Below are positions 25,525-34,151 of a DNA stretch of 64,000 bases, one piece after another. The notes under the pieces are model-generated. The model had not been told where the DNA came from and made no database searches. It saw only the letters and a program-made list of their open reading frames with translations. Numbering within the stretch: position 1 is the stretch's first letter; each line of letters opens with the position of its first letter. Source of the stretch: Streptomyces sp. NBC_00878 (GTDB taxonomy: Bacteria > Actinomycetota > Actinomycetes > Streptomycetales > Streptomycetaceae); assembly GCF_026341515.1 (NCBI RefSeq), contig NZ_JAPEOK010000001.1, positions 9,362,001-9,426,000 on the forward strand. The letters are read 5' to 3'. Position numbers and translations under genes: made by a program.

Positions 25525-26562
25525 ATGGAAACCTCGGCGTTCCTCATTGCCGGCCTGATCGTCGCGCTTATCGCGGTTTTCACCGTGGTGCGGGCGGTAC
25601 GTATCGTGCCGCAAGCACGCGCTCGCAATGTCGAGCGACTCGGCCGCTACCAGCGGACCCTGAATCCCGGCCTCAACCTCGTGATCCCATACATCGACCG
25701 CGTTCACCCGGTGATCGACCTGCGGGAACAGGTTGTCTCCTTCAAACCGCAGCCGGTCATCACCGAGGACAATCTCGTCGTCGAGATCGACACCGTCCTG
25801 TACTTCCAGGTCACCGACCCACGAGCGGCTTTCTACGAGATCGCGAATTTCCTTCAGGCGGTCGAACAGCTCACCGTCACCACGCTGCGCAACGTCGTAG
25901 GATCCATGGACCTTGAAGTGACCCTCACCTCACGGGACACCATCAACAGCCAGCTGCGTGGCGTGCTGGACGAGGCCACCGGCAAATGGGGGCTGAGGGT
26001 CAACCGGGTGGAGATCAAGGCCATCGACCCTCCGCAGTCCATCAAGGACGCGATGCAGAAACAGATGCGGGCCGAGAGGGACAAGCGGGCCGCGATTCTC
26101 GGGGCCGAGGGGCAGCGCCAGTCGCAGATCCTCACGGCCGAAGGCGACAAACAGGCCGCTGTCCTGCGCGCGGAAGGCAACCGGACCGCTGCCATCCTCC
26201 AGGCCGAAGGCCAGTCCCGGGCCATCGACGAGGTGTTCCAGGCCGTCCATCGCAACGACCCGGACCCCAAGCTGCTCGCCTACCAGTACCTCCAGACGCT
26301 GCCCCAACTCGCGCAAGGCCCGGGCAACAACTTCTGGGTGATCCCCAGCGAGATCACCTCCGCACTCCAGGACGTGTCCCGCGCCTTCACCGAGGTGCTG
26401 CCCCAGTCGCCCGCCACCCGCGACAAACCCTCGGACGACATGGCTGCTCAGGCCGCCAACGACAAGGCTCAGGCCGAGGAAGCCGCTGCCGCGGCCCTCG
26501 CCGACGCAGCCAAGGCCGAGGGCGTCATCCCTGATTCCCTCCCGTCACACCCACCTCGCTGA
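25525..26562 (+). CDS. SPFH/band-7 family protein (stomatin/QmcA-like)
   Basis: A 345-aa protein. An N-terminal hydrophobic anchor (residues 4-25) is followed by the PHB domain with RLGRYQRTLNPGLNLVIPYI, then VVSFKPQPVITEDNLVVEID and FLQAVEQLTVTTLRNVVGSM. A helical region of repeated AEG units (EGQRQSQILTAEGDKQAAVL) follows, and an Ala-rich coiled tail. This is the classical stomatin/QmcA layout and the expected partner of the NfeD-like protein encoded just upstream. Confidence 0.93.
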   Translation: METSAFLIAGLIVALIAVFTVVRAVRIVPQARARNVERLGRYQRTLNPGLNLVIPYIDRVHPVIDLREQVVSFKPQPVITEDNLVVEIDTVLYFQVTDPRAAFYEIANFLQAVEQLTVTTLRNVVGSMDLEVTLTSRDTINSQLRGVLDEATGKWGLRVNRVEIKAIDPPQSIKDAMQKQMRAERDKRAAILGAEGQRQSQILTAEGDKQAAVLRAEGNRTAAILQAEGQSRAIDEVFQAVHRNDPDPKLLAYQYLQTLPQLAQGPGNNFWVIPSEITSALQDVSRAFTEVLPQSPATRDKPSDDMAAQAANDKAQAEEAAAAALADAAKAEGVIPDSLPSHPPR

Positions 26563-26702
26563 CGGCGGGCAGGGGTCTCTGCCAACGCGACTCGCGGACC
26601 GGGAGCCTCCGAGCGGATGATCATCTGGCAATTGCCTTCGGGGTGCCTGCTGCTCCGGTTGAAGGAGCTCGTGAAGGCGCAACCCTGCGGGGCGCCGTCA
26701 GG
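26563..26702. other. Short spacer after the SPFH gene
   Basis: No coding signal or clear hairpin was seen; it separates the SPFH gene from a convergent pseudogene. Confidence 0.4.
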
Positions 26703-27180
26703 TCAGCCGGTCTTCCGCCCCCACCGGGTGTCGATCCGTTCCCACTCGACGTTCCATTGCTCCGTCCGTCACCGGTCCAGGTATAGGCGCGCCATCCAGA
26801 CGGTGCTCAGCACGGCCTCGCCTGCGCCGGTCGCGGCCAGCACGCCTCCCAGAGACGCGTGGATGCGCACCTTCCCGCCCGTCAGAACCTCGGCTGTGAG
26901 TCCGCCACGCTTGTCCATCCACACCGTGACCCGGCTGTCGGCCGGGGTCTTGGGCGGCACCCTGGCCTCGTCGGTGCGTGCCGAACCGTCCGGCACGGTC
27001 CGGCGAACAGTGGCCCACAGCCGATGGTCCGTAATCGCCTTGGCAGGGGTGTTTTCCTCCGCGTCTTCGGTGAGTACGGCCGACTCCGCGCGGCTCTCTC
27101 CCTGCCGGCTCTTCCCAGGAGGCCGGGCGGTTCCGTGACCGGCTGCTCTGAGCGGTGCGAGAATGCGGCCCTTGGGTCAC
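26703..27180 (-). pseudogene. Decayed Rv1733c-like membrane protein gene
   Basis: The minus-strand frame parallels the intact protein at 45203 over most of its length: GRILAPLRAAGHGTAR, DHRLWATVRRTVPDGSARTD, EARVPPKTPADSRVTVWMD. It then has LDR followed by TGA where the paralogue has LDRW (TGG to TGA). After that stop the frame still reads EQWNVEWERIDTRWGRKTG, matching the paralogue's end. The N-terminal start and first transmembrane part are missing. It is a pseudogene killed by truncation and a nonsense change. Confidence 0.75.
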
Positions 27181-27236
27181 GGGCCCATCGGTTCACGATG
27201 GGGCACGAGCACCATGGGAACGGGGTTGGGGGAGCC

Positions 27237-28067
27237 ATGAGCTTGGCCATGTGTCCACTGTGCAGCGAGGACGAGGACATCGAGGTGGTCCGCTCTCTCG
27301 ACGGCGGACGTCGAGTCGTGAAGCACCGGTGCGGTTACCAATGGGAACACGGAGAACCCGCTCCTCCGCAGAAGCAGCCGCCCTACGCCTTCAGTGACCT
27401 GAAGGCCCGATTCCCGAAACCCGAGGACGTCGAGCCCGAGCGGCTGGAACGCGTCACCGGGTTCAAGGCGCAGTACCTCGTCACCAAGCCCGACTTCGAG
27501 CCCGAGGTCGCGGCATACTGGGCGAAGTACCAGAAGATCTTCTCTTCGGACGGGCTGCGGACATGTGACCCCAGGGTCCTCAAGGACTTCGCCAACTCCG
27601 ATGTCGGAGCCCACCCCGGCAACCAGGCCACCTTCAACTCCGCCTGGAACGCCATGGGTGACGCTGCGGCCGGCGAGTCGACCCGCCAGACCATCGAGTA
27701 CCTCCTGTACGGACCCGACGACATACCGCTCGCGGACCGCCTCCAGCAGCTGCTGACGGGTACGAAGTCGTTCGCCATGACCGGATTCAAGGAGGCCCTC
27801 CTGACGAGGGCCCTCTGTGTGACGCAGCCGGATCGCTTCCTGTCGATCCTCAAGTACACGACGCAGGCAGGCGGCAAGCGCGAGATCGCACGGTTGGTCT
27901 ATGGACTGGAGCTGCCGGCGCCCGAGTCGGTGAACTGGACCCTCGGGCGGCTCATCCTGTGGAGCAATGACCTCCTGCACCACCTGGTCGGTGACGGCTT
28001 CGCCAACCAACAGCACGCCGCCGCGTTCCTGTGGTGGGCCAAGGACCAGCCCGAGGGGCCTCGGTAA
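27237..28067 (+). CDS. Zinc-ribbon protein of unknown function
   Basis: A 276-aa protein. The N-terminus has a CPLC and HRC pair (CPLCSEDEDI, KHRCGYQW), a small zinc ribbon. A charged linker follows, then a helical domain with DPRVLKDFANSDVGAHPGNQ and FLSILKYTTQAGGKREIARL. The end is conserved-looking (WTLGRLILWSNDLLHHLV, QHAAAFLWWAKD). That C-terminal half resembles the N-terminal region of McrB-like restriction ATPases from memory, but no ATPase is present. The ATG at 27237 has GGAG very close; ATG 27249 is an alternative. Function unknown. Confidence 0.65.
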   Translation: MSLAMCPLCSEDEDIEVVRSLDGGRRVVKHRCGYQWEHGEPAPPQKQPPYAFSDLKARFPKPEDVEPERLERVTGFKAQYLVTKPDFEPEVAAYWAKYQKIFSSDGLRTCDPRVLKDFANSDVGAHPGNQATFNSAWNAMGDAAAGESTRQTIEYLLYGPDDIPLADRLQQLLTGTKSFAMTGFKEALLTRALCVTQPDRFLSILKYTTQAGGKREIARLVYGLELPAPESVNWTLGRLILWSNDLLHHLVGDGFANQQHAAAFLWWAKDQPEGPR

Positions 28068-28888
28068 GCAACGCGCAAGGCGATTCCGGGCAGACCCGCC
28101 TCTGTAACCCTGGTGGCGAACCGTGGATGCCCAACAGCCCGTTCAGCAAGCACTTGAGGCCCTGACTGCCCGCGGTCTCGACCTGCCGGATCCCGCCGTA
28201 CAAAGCCTTTGTACGCGCAACGGGCTCCTTGGATCGGTCCTCCGCCGGGCAAAACTCCACCAGAGATCGGCGGCACTTGGAACCGACAGCCTCGCAGGGC
28301 CGGACAGGGCGTTTCTGATCATCCCGACCGACATGAAAACAGGTCGACAACCAGCGTCCAACAGAGGCTCACGTTCAACGGGTCAACTTGCACACCCTGT
28401 CTTCGACCGTCACCTCGTACACATCGATGCGCAGCAACTCCCGGACGTGGGCCGGGACGCGTTCGGTAGCTGCAGTCGATGACGATGGCGCGACGAGTGC
28501 GTAGCGTATGTGAGGGTCCTGGCTCGTCATGCGGCGCAGCAGCTGACCGTAGGCAATGTCGGCGTCGATGCCCTTCTCTGGCCGTGACGTTGTTCAGCGG
28601 GCTCTGGCACAGTTGAGCCAGAACCCGATCTCGCGAACAAGGCCACCACGCACCGCCCAGGGCTGTCAGTACCTGATTCCGGCCGCCCTTGCGCTCCTTC
28701 GATGCCTGATCCATGAGTCCGTCAACCGAATCGCCAGAAGGGGCGCCGACTGAGGAGTCCAGTCAGTCCGCCGCGGCAACGGCACCCTACAGCTTTCGGC
28801 CGACTCGCCCTCGCCCGCGCCGATGACCTGGGAGTGATCGAAGGGATGCGTCCTGCCCGGTCATCGCTGAGCGGGGTGGTACGGCCCT
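28068..28888. other. 820-base region with one gene remnant
   Basis: No intact gene is present. The minus-strand remnant at 28375-28580 is the only coherent protein sequence; the rest shows mixed composition and no accepted frame. Confidence 0.5.
28375..28580 (-). pseudogene. C-terminal remnant of a hypothetical protein
   Basis: The minus-strand frame reads GIDADIAYGQLLRRMTSQDP, then HIRYALVAPSSSTAATERVP and AHVRELLRIDVYEVTVEDRV before a stop at 28375. This looks like the end of a real protein of about 200-300 residues, with restriction/nuclease-associated flavour (YALV-P strand and LRIDVYEV). Upstream it is broken by a stop and the N-terminus is not recognisable. I cannot name the family with confidence. 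Confidence 0.45.
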
Positions 28889-30211
28889 CTACCAGCCGGT
28901 CAGCAGGAGGTGGTTGAGGAGCAGGCCCAGGGCTGCCTGGGCCGTCAGCCAGACGCGGGGGCGGTCGAGGAAAGCGCCCGCCGCGAGCAGCCACAGCGCG
29001 AAGGGCAGCCAGATCCGTTCTGTCTCCGCCTTGCTCATCCCGGACAGGTCGGCAACGAGCAGCATGAGCAGGGCCGCACACAGCAGCAGCCCCATGCGGC
29101 GCTCGGCGTCGGGCGACGCGCGCCACCGGATGAGGAGGGCGCCGGTGCGGCGTAGGCCTGCCACTGTCGCCGGACCCACCACGAGGACTGTGCAGGCGAG
29201 GTTGGCCCACACCCAGTAGCCATATGGACGGAAGCCGCCGGCGCCCTGGTAGTAGCGCTCGACCAGCAGGTGGTAGGCCTCCCACCAGTTGAAGCCGACC
29301 ACCGTGAACGCCACTGGGACGACGGCGAGTCCGGCGATCACGTACGGGAGGATCCGGAGCCGTCGGGAGCCGAGCAGCAGGACGGCGCCCGCGATCACGG
29401 CGAGGAGCGTGAGCCCGTACGACAGATATGCGGTGAGCCCGAAGAGGAGTCCGGAGGCCAGGGCGGTCGCTCGGGGCCGGTGACCCGTCACCGCCAGGGC
29501 GAGGAAGGCGACGGCCCAGGCGGCGAGCGCCGCGAAGTATCCGTCCGCCGACGTGCCCGCCCAGACCGCGGCCGGGGCCAGGACGAGGAAGGGCGCGGCC
29601 CGCCGGGCGAGGGCCTCGCTCGCGAGTGCCCGGAGGGTGACGAGGACCGCGGCTGCGGCGGTCGCTCCGGCCGTGATGACGAAGACGCCCGCCCACGCTC
29701 CGCCACCCAGGCCGATCCGGTCGAGCAGGACGAACGTGAGGGTGGCCCCCGGGGGATGGCCGGCGACATGCGCGGGCCAGTTGTCGGGGGAGCCGATCAG
29801 GATGTGCTGGGTGAAGTCCCGCAGGGTGTCGGGGATGTCCTGGAAACGGTCGATGACCTGGAGGTACTCGTACCCGGTCGTCAGCCGCCGGGCGATCCCG
29901 CGGTGCCAGCCGTCGATGAGGGCGAGGGAGAAGGTCCAGGCCATGGCGGTGGCCCAGGACGTCCACAACAGTGGCCGCCAGGGCAGACGCGCGGCCAGGG
30001 ACGGGCCGTACGCCACGACGGCGATGGCGACGGTGACCGCGGCGGGGGTGCCGGGGCCAACGTGGGGGCCCCAGTTGGCGTACAGGGGAGGCCATCCGAC
30101 GTGCAGGACGTCCTTGGCACGCTTGATGGCGATGCCGGTCAGCGCGGCCGTCACCACGAGCAGGGCGGCGGCTGCGACGGCGTAGAGGTCGCGGCGAAGA
30201 TCGCGGTTCAC
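28889..30211 (-). CDS. Polytopic membrane protein, GT-C glycosyltransferase-like
   Basis: A 440-aa protein with about 11 transmembrane segments (for example VAAAALLVVTAALTGIAI, AGVFVITAGATAAAAVLVTL). The first large loop contains DGWHRGIARRLTTGYEYLQV, and further on AGHPPGATLTFVLLDRIG, a HPPG motif seen in GT-C mannosyl- and arabinosyl-type transferases. A late conserved segment, SKAETERIWLPFALWLLA, also fits. It should use a polyprenyl-phosphate sugar donor outside the membrane, but the substrate is unknown. The start is a GTG with a weak upstream site. It is divergent from the molybdopterin protein at 30327. Confidence 0.7.
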   Translation of the reverse strand: MNRDLRRDLYAVAAAALLVVTAALTGIAIKRAKDVLHVGWPPLYANWGPHVGPGTPAAVTVAIAVVAYGPSLAARLPWRPLLWTSWATAMAWTFSLALIDGWHRGIARRLTTGYEYLQVIDRFQDIPDTLRDFTQHILIGSPDNWPAHVAGHPPGATLTFVLLDRIGLGGGAWAGVFVITAGATAAAAVLVTLRALASEALARRAAPFLVLAPAAVWAGTSADGYFAALAAWAVAFLALAVTGHRPRATALASGLLFGLTAYLSYGLTLLAVIAGAVLLLGSRRLRILPYVIAGLAVVPVAFTVVGFNWWEAYHLLVERYYQGAGGFRPYGYWVWANLACTVLVVGPATVAGLRRTGALLIRWRASPDAERRMGLLLCAALLMLLVADLSGMSKAETERIWLPFALWLLAAGAFLDRPRVWLTAQAALGLLLNHLLLTGW

Positions 30212-30326
30212 GCTGGGAGACGTTAGGCCGGACGGCGGCCGCCGGAGCCTCGACAGGCGCGGACGTCAGCCGTTCGTCATGAGTTGCACGCACTCTCACC
30301 GGGTGTCGCGGACCTACGGTCGGGGT

Positions 30327-31595
30327 ATGGCACGGTCTCCTTCCTCACCCTCCTTCTGGCGCAGCCCGGTGCGCGGCCCCTGGTTCACCTCCGTCCTCGG
30401 CGTGGTGCTGCTCGCCGGGATCACGGTGCTGTTCGTGACCGGGCTGCTGTCCTACGCCGCCTACAACCCCGGCCTGTCGCCGGTGAACGACAAGACCCCT
30501 GACAAGGGACTGCTCGGCTTCTACCTGTTTGCCTGGCCGACCGACCCGCACTGGCTGTACCGCCTCAACCAGGGCGTTCACGTCACACTCGGGATCACCC
30601 TGGTCCCGGTCCTGCTGGCGAAACTGTGGTCGGTCGTGCCCCGGCTGTTCCAACTGCCGCCGGCCCGGTCGCTCGCGCACGCTCTGGAGAGGATCTCGCT
30701 GCTCCTGCTGGTCGGGGGCGTGCTGTTCGAGTTCGTGACGGGCGTGCTCAATGTCCAGCTGGACTACCTCTTCCCGGGCTCCTTCTATCCGCTGCACTTC
30801 TACGGCGCCTGGGTGTTCTTCGCCGCGTTCGTCGTGCATGCCGTCCTGAAGACGCCGGCCGCGGTACGCAATCTGCGGCGGCTGCGGGAGGAAAGAGCGG
30901 GGGAGGCCGGTTCGGGGGAGGAACCGGCGGAGGCGGTGCCCTCGCTGGTCTCCCCGAACCCGGCCGCGCCCACCACCTCGCGGCGCGGGGCGCTGGGGCT
31001 GGTCGGCGGCGGTTCGCTGCTGTTGTTCGGCACGACGGTCGGGCAGAACTTCGACGGTCCGCTGCGGCGCACCGCCCTCCTGGCGCCGCACGGTGGCGCC
31101 GATCCGGGCAGCGGTCCCGGCGGCTTCCAGATCAACAAGACGGCCACGTACCGGGGGATCAGCGCTGCCGAGACGCGCGAGGAGGCGTGGCGGCTGGTCC
31201 TCACCGGCCCTTCCGGGACCGTCCGGTTGAGTCGTGCCGAACTGCTCGAACTGCCGCTGCGCAGTTCGGCGTTGCCCATCGCTTGTGTGGAGGGCTGGTC
31301 GACCGGCGACCAGTGGTGGCGGGGTGTACGGCTGCGGGAACTCGCCGCCCTCGTCGGGTACGACGCGGAAGCGGCCCCCGACGTCATGGTGGAGTCCCTC
31401 CAGCGGCATGGTGCCTTCCGCAAGGCCGCCCTGCGGTCCAACCAGGTGCGTGACCCGCGTTCCCTGCTCGCCCTGGACGTCAACGGCGAGCCGCTGACCC
31501 CCGACCACGGCTACCCGGCCCGGATCATCGTGCCCGCGGCGCCCGGTGTGCTCAACACCAAGTGGGTGGCCCGGATGACGTTCGGAGACCTGTGA
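30327..31595 (+). CDS. Cytochrome b561-like domain fused to a molybdopterin oxidoreductase
   Basis: A 422-aa protein. Residues 20-195 hold about four transmembrane helices with paired histidines (LNQGVHVTLGITLVPVLL, FYPLHFYGAWVFFAAFVVHA) typical of b-type cytochromes. After a twin-arginine-like SRRGALGLVGGGSLLLF segment comes a SUOX-type molybdopterin domain. It has LPIACVEGWSTGDQWWRGV with Cys320 as the likely molybdenum ligand, and ends RIIVPAAPGVLNTKWVARM. It should oxidise an external substrate and pass electrons through the membrane haem. Its stop overlaps the next gene (TGATG). Confidence 0.88.
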   Translation: MARSPSSPSFWRSPVRGPWFTSVLGVVLLAGITVLFVTGLLSYAAYNPGLSPVNDKTPDKGLLGFYLFAWPTDPHWLYRLNQGVHVTLGITLVPVLLAKLWSVVPRLFQLPPARSLAHALERISLLLLVGGVLFEFVTGVLNVQLDYLFPGSFYPLHFYGAWVFFAAFVVHAVLKTPAAVRNLRRLREERAGEAGSGEEPAEAVPSLVSPNPAAPTTSRRGALGLVGGGSLLLFGTTVGQNFDGPLRRTALLAPHGGADPGSGPGGFQINKTATYRGISAAETREEAWRLVLTGPSGTVRLSRAELLELPLRSSALPIACVEGWSTGDQWWRGVRLRELAALVGYDAEAAPDVMVESLQRHGAFRKAALRSNQVRDPRSLLALDVNGEPLTPDHGYPARIIVPAAPGVLNTKWVARMTFGDL

Positions 31596-32056
31596 TGAGG
31601 AAGCTGCGCCTGAGCGTGGGCAGTCCGTTCCAACTGCTGCTTCTCGCCTGCTCGTTCGCCCTCGCCGGATACGCGGGAGTGCGGCTGCTCGCGGACGACT
31701 GGTTCCAGGTCGCGCTGTGGTTCGTGGGCGCGGCAGTGGTGCACGATCTCGTCCTGCTGCCGCTGTACGCGACGCTGGACCGTGCGGTCGTACGGGCATC
31801 CGGCGCGGCCGGTTACCGGGAGTGGGCTGTGTACGTACGCGTGCCCGCCGCCTTGTCCGGGCTTCTGCTGCTGGTGTGGTTCCCGCTGATCAGCGGCCGG
31901 GTCGCGGACGGCTACGAGTTCGCCACCGGCCTGTCGGCGAGCGGCTTCCTCCTCCGGTGGCTGCTGATCACGGCCCTGCTGTTCGGCGCTTCGGCGCTGC
32001 TGCTGGTGCTGCGGCTGCGCAGGGCGACGAAGGACCGGCCGCCTGCCGTCCACTGA
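31595..32056 (+). CDS. Small four-helix membrane protein
   Basis: A 153-aa protein coupled to the molybdopterin gene through TGATG. It has four hydrophobic helices (FQLLLLACSFALAGYAGVRL, VALWFVGAAVVHDLVLLPLY, VPAALSGLLLLVWFPLISG, LLITALLFGASALLLVLRL), with VVHDLVLLPLYATLDRAV as a conserved-looking loop. No catalytic motif is seen. Coupling suggests that it helps fold or anchor the redox protein. Its 3' end overlaps the convergent methyltransferase gene by 145 bases. Confidence 0.78.
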   Translation: MRKLRLSVGSPFQLLLLACSFALAGYAGVRLLADDWFQVALWFVGAAVVHDLVLLPLYATLDRAVVRASGAAGYREWAVYVRVPAALSGLLLLVWFPLISGRVADGYEFATGLSASGFLLRWLLITALLFGASALLLVLRLRRATKDRPPAVH

Positions 32057-32691
32057 TCGGCGGTGCGCCAGCCGAGCGGGTGGGCGTGCCGCAGCAACGC
32101 CGGGGTGCCGAGCCGGGCCCAGGGGAACGTGGCGTCGGCCGAGTCCCCGGTTGCGGAGGCACCCACGATTCGGACGTCGACGTGCTCGTCCACGTCCGCC
32201 GGGACTGTTTCGGCGATCAACAGGCCGCCTGGGCGCAGCAGTTCACCCAGTCGCCGGAGCAGAGCATGCGGGTCGCCGCCGATGCCGAGGTTGCCGTCGA
32301 GGAGCAGGGCGGTGTCCCAGCGGCCCTCGCCGGGCAGTGGTTCAAACACCGAACGCCTCAGGGCCCGGCCTCCGAGCCGTGCGGTGTGGACGACGGCGGC
32401 TTGACTGACGTCGATGCCAAGGACGGGCCGCCCCAGAGAGGCGAGTTCGACGACCAGCCTTCCTGGCCCGCACCCGACGTCGAGGACGGCGCCCTCGCAC
32501 CGGTCCAGGACCTGACGGTCCACGGCGTCGGCCCGCGCACACCAGCGCTCGACGTCCAGCGGCAGCAGCCAGCCGTCGCCACGGCGCAGGAAGAGCGGTC
32601 CCCGGCCGGCCCGGAGGGCGTCGGCGTAGGGGTCGGCCGACCAGCTGTGCCCGGAGGTGTCCCGCGCCATCACCTCATGCGCAGTGCTCAT
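31912..32691 (-). CDS. SAM-dependent class I methyltransferase
   Basis: A 259-aa protein with motif I AVLDVGCGPGRLVVELASLG near residue 70, motif II VLGIDVSQAAVVHTA, and LGELLRPGGLLIAETV as motif III. The catalytic body ends about residue 225 (GGRSFVALRSR). The last 33 residues (SSSAEAPNSRAVIS and beyond) look like random translation of the opposing gene, so the stop has probably been lost and the overlap is unusual. Its ATG overlaps the stop of the DUF2064 gene upstream, so the two are coupled. Substrate unknown. Confidence 0.85.
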   Translation of the reverse strand: MSTAHEVMARDTSGHSWSADPYADALRAGRGPLFLRRGDGWLLPLDVERWCARADAVDRQVLDRCEGAVLDVGCGPGRLVVELASLGRPVLGIDVSQAAVVHTARLGGRALRRSVFEPLPGEGRWDTALLLDGNLGIGGDPHALLRRLGELLRPGGLLIAETVPADVDEHVDVRIVGASATGDSADATFPWARLGTPALLRHAHPLGWRTADQWTAGGRSFVALRSRSTSSSAEAPNSRAVISSHRRRKPLADRPVANS

Positions 32692-33305
32692 CGGCGGCCG
32701 GCCGTCTGCAGCCGGGCCAGTTCCGCGGCGAAGCAGCCGTGCGGCGCCAGGGCGGCGACCGCTTCGGTGTCGGCGGACGTGTCCACGTCCCGCAGGCGCG
32801 GCAGGTCCCGCACCCGCAGGCCGGCGGTGACGAGCCGGGCGCGCTGTGCGGCGCCGGTGACGGGCGTCGACATCGGGACCCCGCGCAGCAGTTGCGGGTC
32901 CGGTTCCGCCAGCCCGAGCGCCCAGAAGCCGCCGTCCTCGGCCGGGCCGAAGCAGGAGTCGTACCCGTCGAAGTCCACAGTGAGCAGGTCAGGGGTGACC
33001 TGCGGTGTGTCCATCCCGATCAGCACGGTCGGTCCGTCGCAGTCGGCGAAGGCCGCGGCCAGTCGCTCGTCGAGGCCGCCCGCACACTGCGGTACGACGT
33101 CGAAGCCGGGCGGCAGCCAGGGCCCGGGCCTTCCGTCGAGGACCAGGATCCGGCGTCGGGCGGGTGCCGCGGCAACCGCCCTCAGGGTGTCGGTGAGGGC
33201 CACCTCGGCGAGCGCCGCCGCCTCCTCGGGTGAGAACTGCGGCGTGAGCCGGGTCTTCACCCGTCCCGGCCGCGGTTCCTTGGCGATGACGAGCAGGGTG
33301 GTCAC
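32688..33305 (-). CDS. DUF2064 (TIGR04282-type) nucleotidyl/glycosyltransferase-like enzyme
   Basis: A 205-aa protein from a GTG preceded by AAGGAGG at nine bases. It has TTLLVIAKEPRPGRVKTRLT, then GPTVLIGMDTPQVTPDLL and DSCFGPAEDGGFWALGL, the GT-A-like core of the DUF2064 family. Members usually sit beside GT2 and SAM-methyltransferase genes, exactly as here. The start overlaps the GT2 stop and the end overlaps the methyltransferase start, forming a compact operon. The donor and acceptor are not known. Confidence 0.87.
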   Translation of the reverse strand: MTTLLVIAKEPRPGRVKTRLTPQFSPEEAAALAEVALTDTLRAVAAAPARRRILVLDGRPGPWLPPGFDVVPQCAGGLDERLAAAFADCDGPTVLIGMDTPQVTPDLLTVDFDGYDSCFGPAEDGGFWALGLAEPDPQLLRGVPMSTPVTGAAQRARLVTAGLRVRDLPRLRDVDTSADTEAVAALAPHGCFAAELARLQTAGRR

Positions 33306-34024
33306 CGGCGGGATCCTCCTTGTGCCTGTGCTGTGGCCGCCGTGGTTACGGCGGGCCGCTCGGCCAGGACGCGGCTCATGTCCCGTACCGCCTGCCAGGT
33401 GCCACGCCAGGTCCCGGTCACCTTCGAGGTACCGGACCGTGGCAGGTACGGGACGTCGTGCTCGGTGACGTGCCAGCCCGCGTCGGAGGCCCGCACGACC
33501 ATCTCCAGCGGGTAGCCGCTGCGCCGGTCGGCCAGGTCCAGGGCGAGGAGCGCCTCGCGGCGGGCGGCGCGCAGCGGACCGAGGTCGTGCAGGCGCAGAC
33601 CGGTGCGGCGGCGCAGCATCAGCGCGAGCGCGAGATTGCCCGCCCGGGCGTGCACGGGCCAGGCGCCCCGGCCCTGCGGACGGCGCCGCCCGAGCACCAG
33701 GTCGGCCTCGCCGCTTCGGACTTCGGCCACGAACGGCAAGAGCAGGGCAGGGTCCAGCGAGGCGTCGCAGTCGCAGAAACACACGATGCCGGCCGTGGCC
33801 GCGGTGAGCCCCGCATGGCAGGCGGCGCCGAAGCCGCGGCGCGGTTCGTGGACGACGGTGGCGCCCAGTTCGCGGGCGATGCCCGCCGAGCCGTCGGTGG
33901 AGCCGTTGTCCACGACAAGGGCACGCCAGCCGGACGGAATGCGGGCGAGAACCCAGGGCAGTGCCTCGGCTTCGTTCAGGCAGGGGAGGACGACATCAAC
34001 GTCCTCGGGTGTGGAAGAGGTCAT
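33302..34024 (-). CDS. Family 2 glycosyltransferase
   Basis: A 240-aa protein from ATG 34024; GTG 34036 is an alternative. GT2 signatures: VDVVLPCLNEAEALPWVLAR, ALVVDNGSTDGSAGIAREL, IVCFCDCDASLDPALLLPF (a D-x-D equivalent), and GYPLEMVVRASDAGWHV. No transmembrane helix is seen. It likely transfers a sugar from a nucleotide donor to a lipid carrier. It heads the minus-strand operon with the DUF2064 and methyltransferase genes, whose products probably complete one glycolipid pathway. Confidence 0.9.
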   Translation of the reverse strand: MTSSTPEDVDVVLPCLNEAEALPWVLARIPSGWRALVVDNGSTDGSAGIARELGATVVHEPRRGFGAACHAGLTAATAGIVCFCDCDASLDPALLLPFVAEVRSGEADLVLGRRRPQGRGAWPVHARAGNLALALMLRRRTGLRLHDLGPLRAARREALLALDLADRRSGYPLEMVVRASDAGWHVTEHDVPYLPRSGTSKVTGTWRGTWQAVRDMSRVLAERPAVTTAATAQAQGGSRR

Positions 34025-34151
34025 CACGGCTCTCACCCTACGAACGCGAACCGGGCAAATCGGACTTCGGCTCCTTACGAAACACGGACGTCAGGGACTG
34101 TTCGTGCCGGGTGGGCGCCGCCGAAGCAGGGCGTGGTGCGAGGCTGGCCGC

